A DNA stretch of 5,381 nt from JAKALQ01 sp963978265 (GCA_963978265.1 CAXBQV010000106.1:1-5381); one strand, 5' to 3'. Numbered from the stretch's first letter, positions 1-5,381 are shown. Numbers and translations: made by a program. The notes: generated by a model from the letters alone, not told the origin.

Positions 1-96
1 CTTGCCCGGCTTCACGTGCTGGAACTCGACAACCTGCCACAAGCCGTTATCGAGGCTCAGGACCATGCCGTTCTTCAGATCGTTCGTGGTTGCCAC
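1..96 (-). CDS. efp: Elongation factor P, N-terminal fragment (32 codons, runs off the window)
   Basis: EF-P binds ribosomes stalled at polyproline stretches and promotes peptide bond formation. Only the start of its N-terminal KOW-like domain is visible: it begins MATTNDLKNGMVLSLD and ends in FQHVKPGK. The last visible residue, K32, aligns with the tip lysine of EF-P (K32 in Bacillus subtilis), which reaches toward the peptidyl-transferase centre and is modified in many bacteria. The residues after it, which would help judge whether it is modified, lie outside the window. The start is GTG at 96-94, supported by a GAAAGGG ribosome-binding sequence six bases upstream and by the usual EF-P N-terminal length. 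The gene lies 78 bp downstream of aroQ in the same direction, as in many actinobacteria. Identification is firm despite the short fragment, because the HVKPGK loop and preceding WQVVEF strand are highly characteristic. Confidence 0.95.
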   Translation of the reverse strand, partial: MATTNDLKNGMVLSLDNGLWQVVEFQHVKPGK

Positions 97-102
97 TGGG
101 GA

Positions 103-109
103 CCCTTTC
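103..109 (-). promoter_or_regulatory. Ribosome binding site of efp
   Basis: On the minus strand this reads GAAAGGG, six bases before the GTG at 96-94. It supports that GTG as the efp start and suggests efp is initiated independently rather than by coupling to aroQ, which ends 78 bp upstream. Confidence 0.6.
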
Positions 110-122
110 GTCGTGACGGGGG

Positions 123-144
123 CTCCCCCGCAAATCGGGAGGAG
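123..144 (-). other. GC-rich hairpin in the aroQ-efp spacer
   Basis: The minus strand reads CTCC-T-CCCG, then ATTTG, then CGGG-GGAG. This gives eight base pairs with one bulged T and a five-base loop. It is the only notable structure in the 78-bp spacer (97-174). No T-run follows on either strand, so it does not look like an ordinary intrinsic terminator. The 3' arm can also pair with the CCCC just after it (GGGGG-AG-CCCC), so two alternative folds are possible shortly before the efp ribosome binding site. A role in attenuation, RNA processing or stability is inference. It may also be chance in GC-rich DNA. Confidence 0.4.
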
Positions 145-174
145 TTTACCGTGCGAACGGCTATGCGAATGCCG

Positions 175-609
175 TCAGGAATGCAGGAGATCCGCCATGG
201 CACGAATGGCCAATCGGTAGGAATTCACACCGAACCCGGCGATCGTCCCTTGTGCAACACCGCTGATAACCGATGTATGCCGGAACTCCTCGCGACTGAG
301 TGGATTCGAGATGTGCACCTCGATGAGGGGTGCCGTGAGCTGCGCAGCAGCGTCCCGGATCGCGTACGAGTAGTGGGTGAAGGCCGCGGGATTGATGATC
401 ACGGGCGTGCGGGAGTCTGCCGCTTCATGCAACCATCCGATGATGGTGGCTTCGTCGTCGGTCTGCCGAACCTCAGCGTCGAAACCGTGGTGCGATGCCT
501 CGGCAACGCAGATGGACGCCAATTCGTCGTAGGTCGTGCTGCCATAGACCTCAGGTTCGCGCTTGCCCAAACGCGCAAGGTTGGGACCGTTCAGAATCAG
601 CAGCCGCAT
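175..609 (-). CDS. aroQ: 3-dehydroquinate dehydratase, type II (AroQ)
   Basis: This cytosolic enzyme removes water from 3-dehydroquinate to give 3-dehydroshikimate, the third shikimate step. The 144 residues match the usual length of the dodecameric type II family (about 140-150). Visible landmarks are the N-terminal NGPNL at 7-11, catalytic R17 and Y22 (in R-E-P-E-V-Y-G), N73 and H79 (NPAAFTHYS), D86, H99 with ISN at 100-102, and R106 and R110 (SREEFRH), then the IAGFG strand at 123-127. The usual Q-S-N-x-E-G segment reads QTDDEAT (49-55), a departure from consensus away from the main catalytic residues. The ATG lies nine bases after the aroB stop. There is no good Shine-Dalgarno sequence, so translation is probably coupled to aroB. 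It is unrelated to type I AroD; mycobacterial literature often calls this type II gene aroD. Confidence 0.97.
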   Translation of the reverse strand: MRLLILNGPNLARLGKREPEVYGSTTYDELASICVAEASHHGFDAEVRQTDDEATIIGWLHEAADSRTPVIINPAAFTHYSYAIRDAAAQLTAPLIEVHISNPLSREEFRHTSVISGVAQGTIAGFGVNSYRLAIRAMADLLHS

Positions 610-618
610 GCGCGAATG

Positions 619-1707
619 CTACCGACTCACTTCGCCATAGGCAGCAAGCAGCAGTGCCGGGTCAGGTCCTTCGAGCAGAGCGGGGCGGGCGATGTCCTCC
701 AACACGATGAAGCGCAGCAGGCTGCCGCGCGCCTTCTTGTCGATGGCCATCGCCTCGAGCAACTGTGGCCACCGGTCACCGCGATAGGTCACAGGAAGCC
801 CGACCGCGGTGAGCACGTCGCGATGTCGGTCAACCAGCGCATCACTGCAGCGACCGGCGAGCCGCGCCAGTTCGGCGACGAACATCATGCCGACGGCGAT
901 GGCCGCCCCGTGACGCCATTGGTAGCGCTCGGTGCGTTCGACAGCATGACCGAACGTGTGTCCGTAGTTCAGGATCTCCCGGCCGAGTCCACCTGCCTTG
1001 GCCTCCAGGAAGTCGTCGGCGACAACTTCGGCCTTCACGCGGATCGCCCGCTCGATGAGCTCTTGCAACAGCACATTGTGTGGATCGCTGATGCCGGCCG
1101 GGTCCGCCTCGACGATCTCGAGGATCTTCGGATCCGCGATGAAGCCCGTTTTCACGATCTCCGCCATGCCAGCGACGATGTCGTTCCGCGGCAGGGTGCC
1201 GAGTGCATTGAGATCGCACACGACGCGAGTCGGATGCCAGAACGAGCCGACCAGATTCTTGCCCTCCGGCGTATTGATGCCGGTCTTACCGCCGACCGCC
1301 GCATCAACCATGCCGAGCAGGGTGGTGGGCACGTGCACGACGCGTACACCCCGCAGCCACGTTGCAGCAACGAAACCACCGAGGTCGGTTGTGGCGCCAC
1401 CACCGACCGTGACGATCGCGTCGGAGCGGGTGAAACCGGATTGCCCGAGCGCAGTCCAGCAATATGCGAGCACTTCCGCCGTCTTCGCGGCCTCAGCGTC
1501 GGGCGTTTCAATCGTGATCGTGAATCGCGCATCTGCCTTGAAGGCGTCCGCAATCGCACTCGCCGTGGGCGAAAGCGCCGCGGGGTGGATGATGGCGATG
1601 CGTTCGGCGCCTGGAAGCGCGTTTACCACGTCATCCAGCAGTGAACGCCCGACGACGACGTCGTAGGGACGGTCGACTGCAACGTTGAGTACATGGCGAT
1701 CAGTCAT
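619..1707 (-). CDS. aroB: 3-dehydroquinate synthase (AroB)
   Basis: AroB converts DAHP to 3-dehydroquinate, the second shikimate step, using NAD+ and a divalent metal (Zn or Co). The protein has 362 residues, typical of the monofunctional family. The N-terminal Rossmann-like half carries the NAD-binding GGGATTDLGGF (102-112) and PTTLLGMVDAAVGGKTGIN (127-145). The C-terminal metal-binding half supplies the ligands E183 (MAEIVK), H250 (NYGHTFGHA) and H266 (WRHGAA). DKKARG at 323-328 is the conserved late lysine motif. At the third ligand the common LHGEAV reads RHGAAI, a variant I recall from mycobacterial AroB, so probably lineage-typical. The ATG at 1707 overlaps the aroK stop by eight bases and has a GGAGG ribosome-binding site six bases upstream, which settles the start. 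It is distinguished from 2-deoxy-scyllo-inosose synthase and other sugar-phosphate cyclases mainly by its aro operon context and motif set. Confidence 0.98.
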   Translation of the reverse strand: MTDRHVLNVAVDRPYDVVVGRSLLDDVVNALPGAERIAIIHPAALSPTASAIADAFKADARFTITIETPDAEAAKTAEVLAYCWTALGQSGFTRSDAIVTVGGGATTDLGGFVAATWLRGVRVVHVPTTLLGMVDAAVGGKTGINTPEGKNLVGSFWHPTRVVCDLNALGTLPRNDIVAGMAEIVKTGFIADPKILEIVEADPAGISDPHNVLLQELIERAIRVKAEVVADDFLEAKAGGLGREILNYGHTFGHAVERTERYQWRHGAAIAVGMMFVAELARLAGRCSDALVDRHRDVLTAVGLPVTYRGDRWPQLLEAMAIDKKARGSLLRFIVLEDIARPALLEGPDPALLLAAYGEVSR

Positions 1708-2212
1708 GCACGGCCTCCAGCAGTGCGCAGATCTCGTGCACGATTTCGGACGGCTTCTTCTGATGGGTGGAGATCCGGTGTTTGGCCACCTCGATGTACA
1801 AGGGCGAGCGTTCCTGCAGCAGTTCCATCAGACGACCGCGCACGTTGCCGAGAAGGACGGGCCGGGAAGTGGCGAGGCCAACGCGATCCGCGGCATCGGC
1901 AAGCGTGACCTCGAGCCACACCACGTTCTGATCGACGAGGAGTGCCCGGTTGGTGTCGCGGAGAACGACGCCTCCCCCAAGCGACAGCACACCGTCGCAC
2001 TCTTCGAGTGCAGTCCGAAGCGCATCGGTTTCCCGATCGCGGAACCCGGATTCGCCCTCATCGACGAAGATGTCACTGATGGTTCGTCCGGTGGCTGCTT
2101 CGATATCGGCATCGGTGTCCCGAAACGCAACGTTGAGCGAGCGTGCCAAAGCTCGTCCGACGGTCGTCTTGCCCGAGCCCGGTGCACCGACGAGAACCAC
2201 TTTGGGACTCAC
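1700..2212 (-). CDS. aroK: Shikimate kinase (AroK)
   Basis: AroK phosphorylates the 3-hydroxyl of shikimate with ATP, the fifth pathway step. The 170 residues match the usual single-domain length and the P-loop NMP-kinase-like fold. The Walker A loop is GAPGSGKTT (9-17, K15). Shikimate-binding residues are D34 in RDTDAD (31-36), R58 in GFRDRE (56-61), the GGG at 79-81 and R135 in ERSPLY. R117 (SRPVL) is the adenine/phosphate-side arginine of the lid region. Numbering runs almost in step with the mycobacterial enzyme. The start is GTG at 2212-2210, whose GTGA overlaps the TGA stop of aroC. No Shine-Dalgarno sequence is visible, so expression probably depends on ribosomes finishing aroC. The stop lies inside the start of aroB. 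Confidence 0.97.
   Translation of the reverse strand: MSPKVVLVGAPGSGKTTVGRALARSLNVAFRDTDADIEAATGRTISDIFVDEGESGFRDRETDALRTALEECDGVLSLGGGVVLRDTNRALLVDQNVVWLEVTLADAADRVGLATSRPVLLGNVRGRLMELLQERSPLYIEVAKHRISTHQKKPSEIVHEICALLEAVHD
1714..1718 (-). promoter_or_regulatory. Ribosome binding site of aroB (inside aroK)
   Basis: The minus strand reads GGAGG six bases before the aroB ATG at 1707. It lies inside the last codons of aroK and supports the eight-base overlapping start. It is one of the strongest Shine-Dalgarno matches in the window, so aroB may be translated well independently of coupling. Confidence 0.75.
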
Positions 2213-3384
2213 GTGATTCGCAGTTCACGTTTGAAGGATTCGATGTTCCGGCGGGTCTCCTCGACACTGTCGCCGCCGAACTTCTCCAACACCGCATCAG
2301 CGACGACAAGCGCAACCATCGCCTCTGCGATTACGGACAACGCTGGTACCGCACACGCATCGCTGCGCTGATTGAACGCGGTGCTCGGTTCTCCCGTGGC
2401 AGTGTCGACGGTCCGCAGCGCACGCGGAATCGTTGAGATCGGCTTCATCGCGGCACGCACCCGCACGTGCTCACCGGTTGACATGCCGCCTTCGGTTCCG
2501 CCGCTACGACCGCTGATGCGGCGGATTCCGTGTTCCGTGGGAACCATTTCGTCGTGAGCGAGCGAGCCGCGAATGGCGGCGAGCGCGAATCCGTCGCCCA
2601 CTTCGACGCCCTTCACCTCCTGGATGCCCATGAGTGCGGCTGCGAGCCGCGAATCGAGTCGTCGATCCCAATGCACGTGCGAACCCAGGCCGACCGGCAC
2701 GCCACGGACAACGACTTCGACGATGCCGCCGAGCGTGTCCCCGTCCTTGTGCGCCGCATCGATTTCGGCCACCATCTCGGCAGAAGCGGCCGGGTTCGCG
2801 CATCGGACGGGGTCAGCATCCAGCAGGTCATTGCGCAACCCGTCAAGGTCGATATCGTCAACGGCGACCGACCCGATGCGGACAACGTGGCTGAGCACGT
2901 CGATGCCTGCGACTGACCGCAGGAATGATTTCGCTACCTCGCCGAGTGCAACACGAGTTGCGGTTTCGCGAGCGGAAGCGCGTTCGAGCACGGGTCGGGC
3001 GTCGTCGAAGCCGTATTTCTGCATGCCTGCGAGGTCTGCGTGGCCGGGTCGGGGCGTGGTGAGCGCCGCGTTGCGGGCCTGTCCTTCAAGCACGGCCGGG
3101 TCGACCGGATCCGGGGACATGACCGATTCCCAGCGGGGCCATTCGGAGTTTTCGATGGTGAGCGCAACCGGGCCGCCCATGGTGAGGCCGTGTCTGACTC
3201 CTCCGAGGAGATGCACGATGTCCTGTTCGAACTTCTGACGCGCCCCGCGACCGTGGCCGAGACGCCGACGGGCGAGCGCAGCACCGACGCTGTCGGTAGT
3301 GACCGGAACTCCGGCCGGAACGCCGTCGATCACACCCACGAGGGCAGGGCCGTGCGATTCCCCTGCGGTCAGCCAGCGCAACAT
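2209..3384 (-). CDS. aroC: Chorismate synthase (AroC)
   Basis: AroC eliminates phosphate from EPSP to yield chorismate, the last common step to aromatic amino acids, folates and quinones. It needs reduced FMN. The 391 residues fit the long actinobacterial form. Signatures in order are: AGESHGP at 7-13 with catalytic H11; RRRLGHGRG at 39-47; RPGHADLAG at 112-120 with second catalytic histidine H115; RASARETATR at 135-144; GDTLGG at 215-220; EVGDGF at 261-266; SGGTEGGMSTGE at 294-305; AAMKPIST at 311-318; and RSDAC with D342. The usual NG pair of GG-x-x-GG-(I/M)-(S/T)-N-G is TG here, and the N before the first GG is missing. The ATG lies 21 bases after aroE, with a GAGAGGA ribosome-binding site eight bases upstream. 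Mycobacterial literature sometimes calls this gene aroF. Confidence 0.98.
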   Translation of the reverse strand: MLRWLTAGESHGPALVGVIDGVPAGVPVTTDSVGAALARRRLGHGRGARQKFEQDIVHLLGGVRHGLTMGGPVALTIENSEWPRWESVMSPDPVDPAVLEGQARNAALTTPRPGHADLAGMQKYGFDDARPVLERASARETATRVALGEVAKSFLRSVAGIDVLSHVVRIGSVAVDDIDLDGLRNDLLDADPVRCANPAASAEMVAEIDAAHKDGDTLGGIVEVVVRGVPVGLGSHVHWDRRLDSRLAAALMGIQEVKGVEVGDGFALAAIRGSLAHDEMVPTEHGIRRISGRSGGTEGGMSTGEHVRVRAAMKPISTIPRALRTVDTATGEPSTAFNQRSDACAVPALSVIAEAMVALVVADAVLEKFGGDSVEETRRNIESFKRELRIT

Positions 3385-3392
3385 AACGACAA

Positions 3393-3399
3393 TCCTCTC
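3393..3399 (-). promoter_or_regulatory. Ribosome binding site of aroC
   Basis: The minus strand reads GAGAGGA in the 21-bp aroE-aroC gap, eight bases before the aroC ATG at 3384. It confirms the start and marks the aro run's second point of strong independent initiation. The gap is too short for a separate promoter, and I see no hairpin in it. Confidence 0.7.
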
Positions 3400-3405
3400 A
3401 TGCCC

Positions 3406-4197
3406 TCAGTCTCGGGCAGCCGCGTACATGGCCTCCACGATGCGTGACCGTTCATGCCGACCGGCACCGGTCATGAGCAGGACCTGTTCAGCGGCCTGAT
3501 GGATGAGCAGGTCGACCCCGCCCAGAACCGGTCCGTTCGCGTCACGCCAACGCCTCGCATACGGCGTCGGCCACGGCGCATAGATGACGTCGAACAGGGT
3601 TCGCGGATGGGGCGGCAGGGCACGATCGTCCGTCGCCCCGGAAGTTGTGGTCGAAATCGTGAGTTCGACGTCGAGCGGCGCAACATCCCATGCGTGCATG
3701 GTGGCGGTCCCACCGATGCTCGCAAACCAAGAGCCGAAGGATGCCAATGCCTCGGCTCGACGGCCGACGACGTGGAACTCGCGTACGCCGTCTTGCAGCA
3801 TCGCCACGGCAGCGGATCTCGCCGTCGCCCCGGTCCCGATAATGCAAACCGAAGCGGCCGTTTGCATACCGTGATAGCGGAGGGCCTCGATGAATCCGAT
3901 GACATCAGTATTGAAGCCGTGCCATTGACCGTCGAAAACGAGTGTGTTGCATGCCGCTGTTGCATACGAGGAGGCATCCTTCGTCTCCGCGACGCGGAAG
4001 GCCTCATCCTTCAATGGCATCGTGAGCGAGAGTCCCTTGTACTCCCCGGCATGCGCACGCATGAACCCGGGAAGTTCACCCGCCTGAACCTCGTGCCGCT
4101 CGTACACCCAGGGAAGTCCGAGTGCTGCATATGCAGCCTGATGCAGCAATGGAGACTTGCTGTGTTCGATCGGCGAACCAAGGACGGCGGCCTTCAT
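3406..4197 (-). CDS. aroE: Shikimate dehydrogenase (AroE)
   Basis: AroE reduces 3-dehydroshikimate to shikimate with NADPH, the fourth pathway step. It has 263 residues, slightly below the common 270-290. The N-terminal substrate domain shows S13 and S15 (HSKSP, 12-16), T59 and catalytic K63 (GLSLTMPLK, 55-63), N84 (ACNTL) and D98 (GFNTD, 94-98). The Rossmann domain has GTGATARSA (121-129) and, after the next strand, VVGRR (143-147), where many AroE proteins carry N-R-T/S; R146 probably serves the NADP 2'-phosphate. DVIYAPWPTP (203-212) and Q234 in LIHQAAEQV close the site. The SLTMPLK form replaces the common NVTxPhK and is seen in other actinobacteria. The ATG overlaps the mltG stop as ATGA with no Shine-Dalgarno sequence, so coupled translation is likely. 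A YdiB-like or quinate dehydrogenase paralogue is less likely given the complete aro context. Confidence 0.95.
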   Translation of the reverse strand: MKAAVLGSPIEHSKSPLLHQAAYAALGLPWVYERHEVQAGELPGFMRAHAGEYKGLSLTMPLKDEAFRVAETKDASSYATAACNTLVFDGQWHGFNTDVIGFIEALRYHGMQTAASVCIIGTGATARSAAVAMLQDGVREFHVVGRRAEALASFGSWFASIGGTATMHAWDVAPLDVELTISTTTSGATDDRALPPHPRTLFDVIYAPWPTPYARRWRDANGPVLGGVDLLIHQAAEQVLLMTGAGRHERSRIVEAMYAAARD

Positions 4198-5243
4198 GCG
4201 ATGGCCCGCTTGAACTTCGCCTTCAATTTCAGGAAATCCTCATAGGTCACCGCGAATTCGGTCACCTTGTTCTTCGGATCAGTGGTGACGAAGTACAGCC
4301 AGTCACCGCGCACCGGCGACAGTGCTGCCTCGATGGCCGCAGCGCCGGGGTTGTTGATCGGGGTGGGCGGCAACCCTGTACGCGTGTAGGTGTTGTACGG
4401 GCCGTCCTTCTGCAGCTGTTGGTTCGTCAACTGCAAGAAGTCTGCACCCATGCCGTAGTTCACCGTGCTGTCGAGTTGGAGCGGCATGTTCTTCGCAAGT
4501 CGATTGAGAATGACTCTCGCCACCTTCGCGTAATCCTTGGGTGCCGCTTCCCCTTCGAGGAGCGACGCAAGCGTCATCACGTCATGGACCGTCATTTGCT
4601 GTGCACGGGCACGCCGTTCCAGCTCGAGTTCAGCAGCGGCTTGTCGAAAGCGGGCGATCATCTGTTTCGCGATGTCCTCCGCGGTTGCGCTTCGCTTGAT
4701 GCCGTATGTGGCAGGGAAGAGGTATCCCTCCGGAGTCCCGTCGGCGCTCGCCGGCAGTTCAGCCGACTTGAAGACCTGCTGGACGCTGTCGGCATCGAGT
4801 GCGAACTTCTCGGCGATGAGTGCATAGATCTCAGCCGCACGAGTACCTTCCGGCACAACGAGCTTGACCTCATCGCGGGCCTCCGGGCTCAACAGCAGCT
4901 TGATTGCCGTTGCGGCCGGAATGTGCGTGGCAACTTTGTAGTCACCGGGCGTGATGTATCGCGATTCGGGATTCGCTTCGCTCGCCTGCACGAAGGCATC
5001 GACGCTCGCAATGACGCCCGCGTCTTTCAGTGCTCGCCCGATCGCGCTGAGGGTGTCGCCCGCATTGACAGTGACCGCAACCTCGGGTCCTTGGGTTTCT
5101 GGTTCGAAGTCGGCGGGGCCGCCGAAGCTTCGGAACACGACGAACGCGAGCACGCTGAGCAGGCCGGCGAATGCTGCAAGCAGCTTCCACACCGGGATCC
5201 GATGCGCCGGGCCGTCACCCATCGCGAATCCGAATTGGCTCAC
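4194..5243 (-). CDS. mltG: Endolytic murein transglycosylase (MltG / YceG family)
   Basis: MltG cleaves nascent peptidoglycan glycan strands within the chain and is thought to terminate their elongation at the membrane. The 349-residue protein has a short cytoplasmic start, one membrane helix at about 19-38 (W-K-L-L-A-A-F-A-G-L onward) and an extracytoplasmic remainder. A LysM-like segment spans roughly 57-105 (VNAGDTLSAIGRALKDAG). The YceG domain follows with EGYLFPATY (172-180), the catalytic-glutamate region ASLLEGEA (226-233, E230 aligning with E218 of E. coli MltG), ILNRLAKNMPLQLDSTVNYG (245-264) and GLPPTPINNPG (290-300). The family often has IIEKEA where this has LLEGEA. The GTG start at 5243 overlaps the ruvX stop as GTGA and has GGGGAG five bases upstream. 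An in-frame ATG at codon 8 is the alternative. ruvX-mltG-aroE is a conserved actinobacterial order; the link to the aro genes appears positional, not biochemical. Confidence 0.95.
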   Translation of the reverse strand: MSQFGFAMGDGPAHRIPVWKLLAAFAGLLSVLAFVVFRSFGGPADFEPETQGPEVAVTVNAGDTLSAIGRALKDAGVIASVDAFVQASEANPESRYITPGDYKVATHIPAATAIKLLLSPEARDEVKLVVPEGTRAAEIYALIAEKFALDADSVQQVFKSAELPASADGTPEGYLFPATYGIKRSATAEDIAKQMIARFRQAAAELELERRARAQQMTVHDVMTLASLLEGEAAPKDYAKVARVILNRLAKNMPLQLDSTVNYGMGADFLQLTNQQLQKDGPYNTYTRTGLPPTPINNPGAAAIEAALSPVRGDWLYFVTTDPKNKVTEFAVTYEDFLKLKAKFKRAIA

Positions 5244-5381
5244 AGCGACTCCCCTGCCGGTTGCCCGGTCCTTCGTTCGGATTCGAGGGCGAACTCCAGG
5301 ATGCCGGCTGCGGCCAAGGCATCGATGTGGGCACGCGCCGACTTCGCTGAATGTCCGGCCTCGCGAAGTTGCCGGTGTGCC
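5240..5381 (-). CDS. ruvX: RuvX / YqgF-family nuclease, C-terminal fragment
   Basis: Only the last 46 codons and the stop are present; the gene enters from the right edge and was found by reading the frame that ends at 5240. The peptide begins AHRQLREAGHSAKSARAHID and continues ALAAAGILEFALESER before a short polar tail, TGQPAGESL. This fits the RuvX C-terminus, where the TVxAxRxLxEAG stretch is followed by an alanine-rich helix (typically VDQAAAxxILQxxLD) and a disordered tail. RuvX is an RNase H-fold protein, described as a putative Holliday junction resolvase and as a factor in 16S rRNA 5'-end maturation. The catalytic aspartates are outside the window. The TGA overlaps the mltG GTG by four bases. 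The call rests on these C-terminal motifs plus the ruvX-mltG adjacency usual in actinobacteria. Confidence 0.85.
   Translation of the reverse strand, partial: AHRQLREAGHSAKSARAHIDALAAAGILEFALESERRTGQPAGESL
5249..5254 (-). promoter_or_regulatory. Ribosome binding site of mltG (inside ruvX)
   Basis: The minus strand reads GGGGAG five bases before the GTG at 5243. It decides in favour of that GTG over the in-frame ATG at codon 8, which has no comparable sequence before it (the bases ahead of it are AATTCGGATTCGCG). The site lies in the final ruvX codons. Confidence 0.65.

Noticed and set aside
123..144. The spacer hairpin as a Rho-independent terminator of the aro genes
   Set aside because: No T-run follows the stem on either strand, and efp continues in the same direction directly after it. 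It is reported only as a hairpin of unknown role.
143..148. TAAACT on the minus strand as the -10 box of an efp promoter
   Set aside because: It fits TANNNT, but no convincing -35 element lies 16-19 bases upstream, and a six-base match alone is too weak to annotate.
16..1644. A 542-codon plus-strand open frame antisense to aroB and aroQ
   Set aside because: It spans two genes with complete catalytic motif sets on the other strand, its product resembles no family and is rich in R, D and G in a way typical of reversed GC-rich codons, and no ribosome binding site supports it. It is a shadow of GC-biased coding sequence.
1685..2371. A 228-codon plus-strand open frame over aroK and the end of aroC
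   Set aside because: It is antisense to shikimate kinase with its intact Walker A loop, has no recognisable domain, and crosses a gene junction of the real operon.
2562..2654. A 13-bp direct repeat, gcgagccgcgaat, at 2562-2574 and 2642-2654
   Set aside because: Both copies lie inside aroC and encode conserved protein segments. Two copies of a short GC-rich word are expected by chance, and no array or spacing pattern is present.
2573..3238. A 221-codon plus-strand open frame inside aroC
   Set aside because: It is very rich in Ser, Ala, Thr and Arg with no motif, and lies wholly inside a well-supported chorismate synthase gene.
3454..4245. A 263-codon plus-strand open frame almost mirroring aroE, with the same codon count
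   Set aside because: The equal length is coincidence. The product has no recognisable domain, and the aroE strand has all the shikimate and NADP binding motifs.
1..5381. Search for mobile elements, CRISPR repeats, tRNA or rRNA genes, toxin-antitoxin or defence genes
   Set aside because: The window is almost fully occupied by housekeeping genes with short junctions. I saw no terminal repeats, repeat-spacer pattern, tRNA-like fold or unrelated coding insert.

Overview
This window is a compact, co-directional gene block, entirely on the minus strand, from what looks like an actinobacterium (Actinomycetota). The evidence is the moderately high G+C, the GTG starts, actinobacterial sequence variants (AroB with WRHGAA at the third zinc ligand, AroE with SLTMPLK, AroC with AAMKPIST) and the gene order. 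ruvX-mltG-aroE-aroC-aroK-aroB-aroQ-efp is the classical actinobacterial arrangement, also known from Mycobacterium. I cannot place it below phylum. A non-streptomycete, non-mycobacterial lineage such as Acidimicrobiia is only a guess.

Layout in transcription order (high to low coordinates): the C-terminal 46 codons of ruvX (5381-5240); mltG, a membrane-anchored lytic transglycosylase (5243-4194); aroE, shikimate dehydrogenase (4197-3406); aroC, chorismate synthase (3384-2209); aroK, shikimate kinase (2212-1700); aroB, 3-dehydroquinate synthase (1707-619); aroQ, type II dehydroquinase (609-175); a 78-bp spacer with a GC-rich hairpin (97-174); and the first 32 codons of efp, elongation factor P (96-1), cut exactly at its predicted tip lysine.

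The five aro enzymes cover five of the seven shikimate steps: AroB makes dehydroquinate from DAHP, AroQ dehydrates it, AroE reduces dehydroshikimate, AroK phosphorylates shikimate, and AroC makes chorismate from EPSP. DAHP synthase and EPSP synthase (AroA) are not in the window and must be encoded elsewhere. Junctions are very tight: 4-bp overlaps at ruvX/mltG, mltG/aroE and aroC/aroK, an 8-bp overlap at aroK/aroB, and gaps of 21 bp and 9 bp at aroE/aroC and aroB/aroQ. This implies one polycistronic transcript with translational coupling, with its promoter upstream of ruvX outside the window. Shine-Dalgarno sequences are clear before mltG, aroC, aroB and efp, and weak or absent before aroE, aroK and aroQ.

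All complete genes look intact, with their catalytic residues present. I see no RNA gene, mobile element, CRISPR array, phage gene or defence gene, and no new system. The points worth a second look are the aroQ-efp spacer, the absence of pepQ between aroQ and efp, and a few departures from family motifs in AroC, AroQ and AroE.
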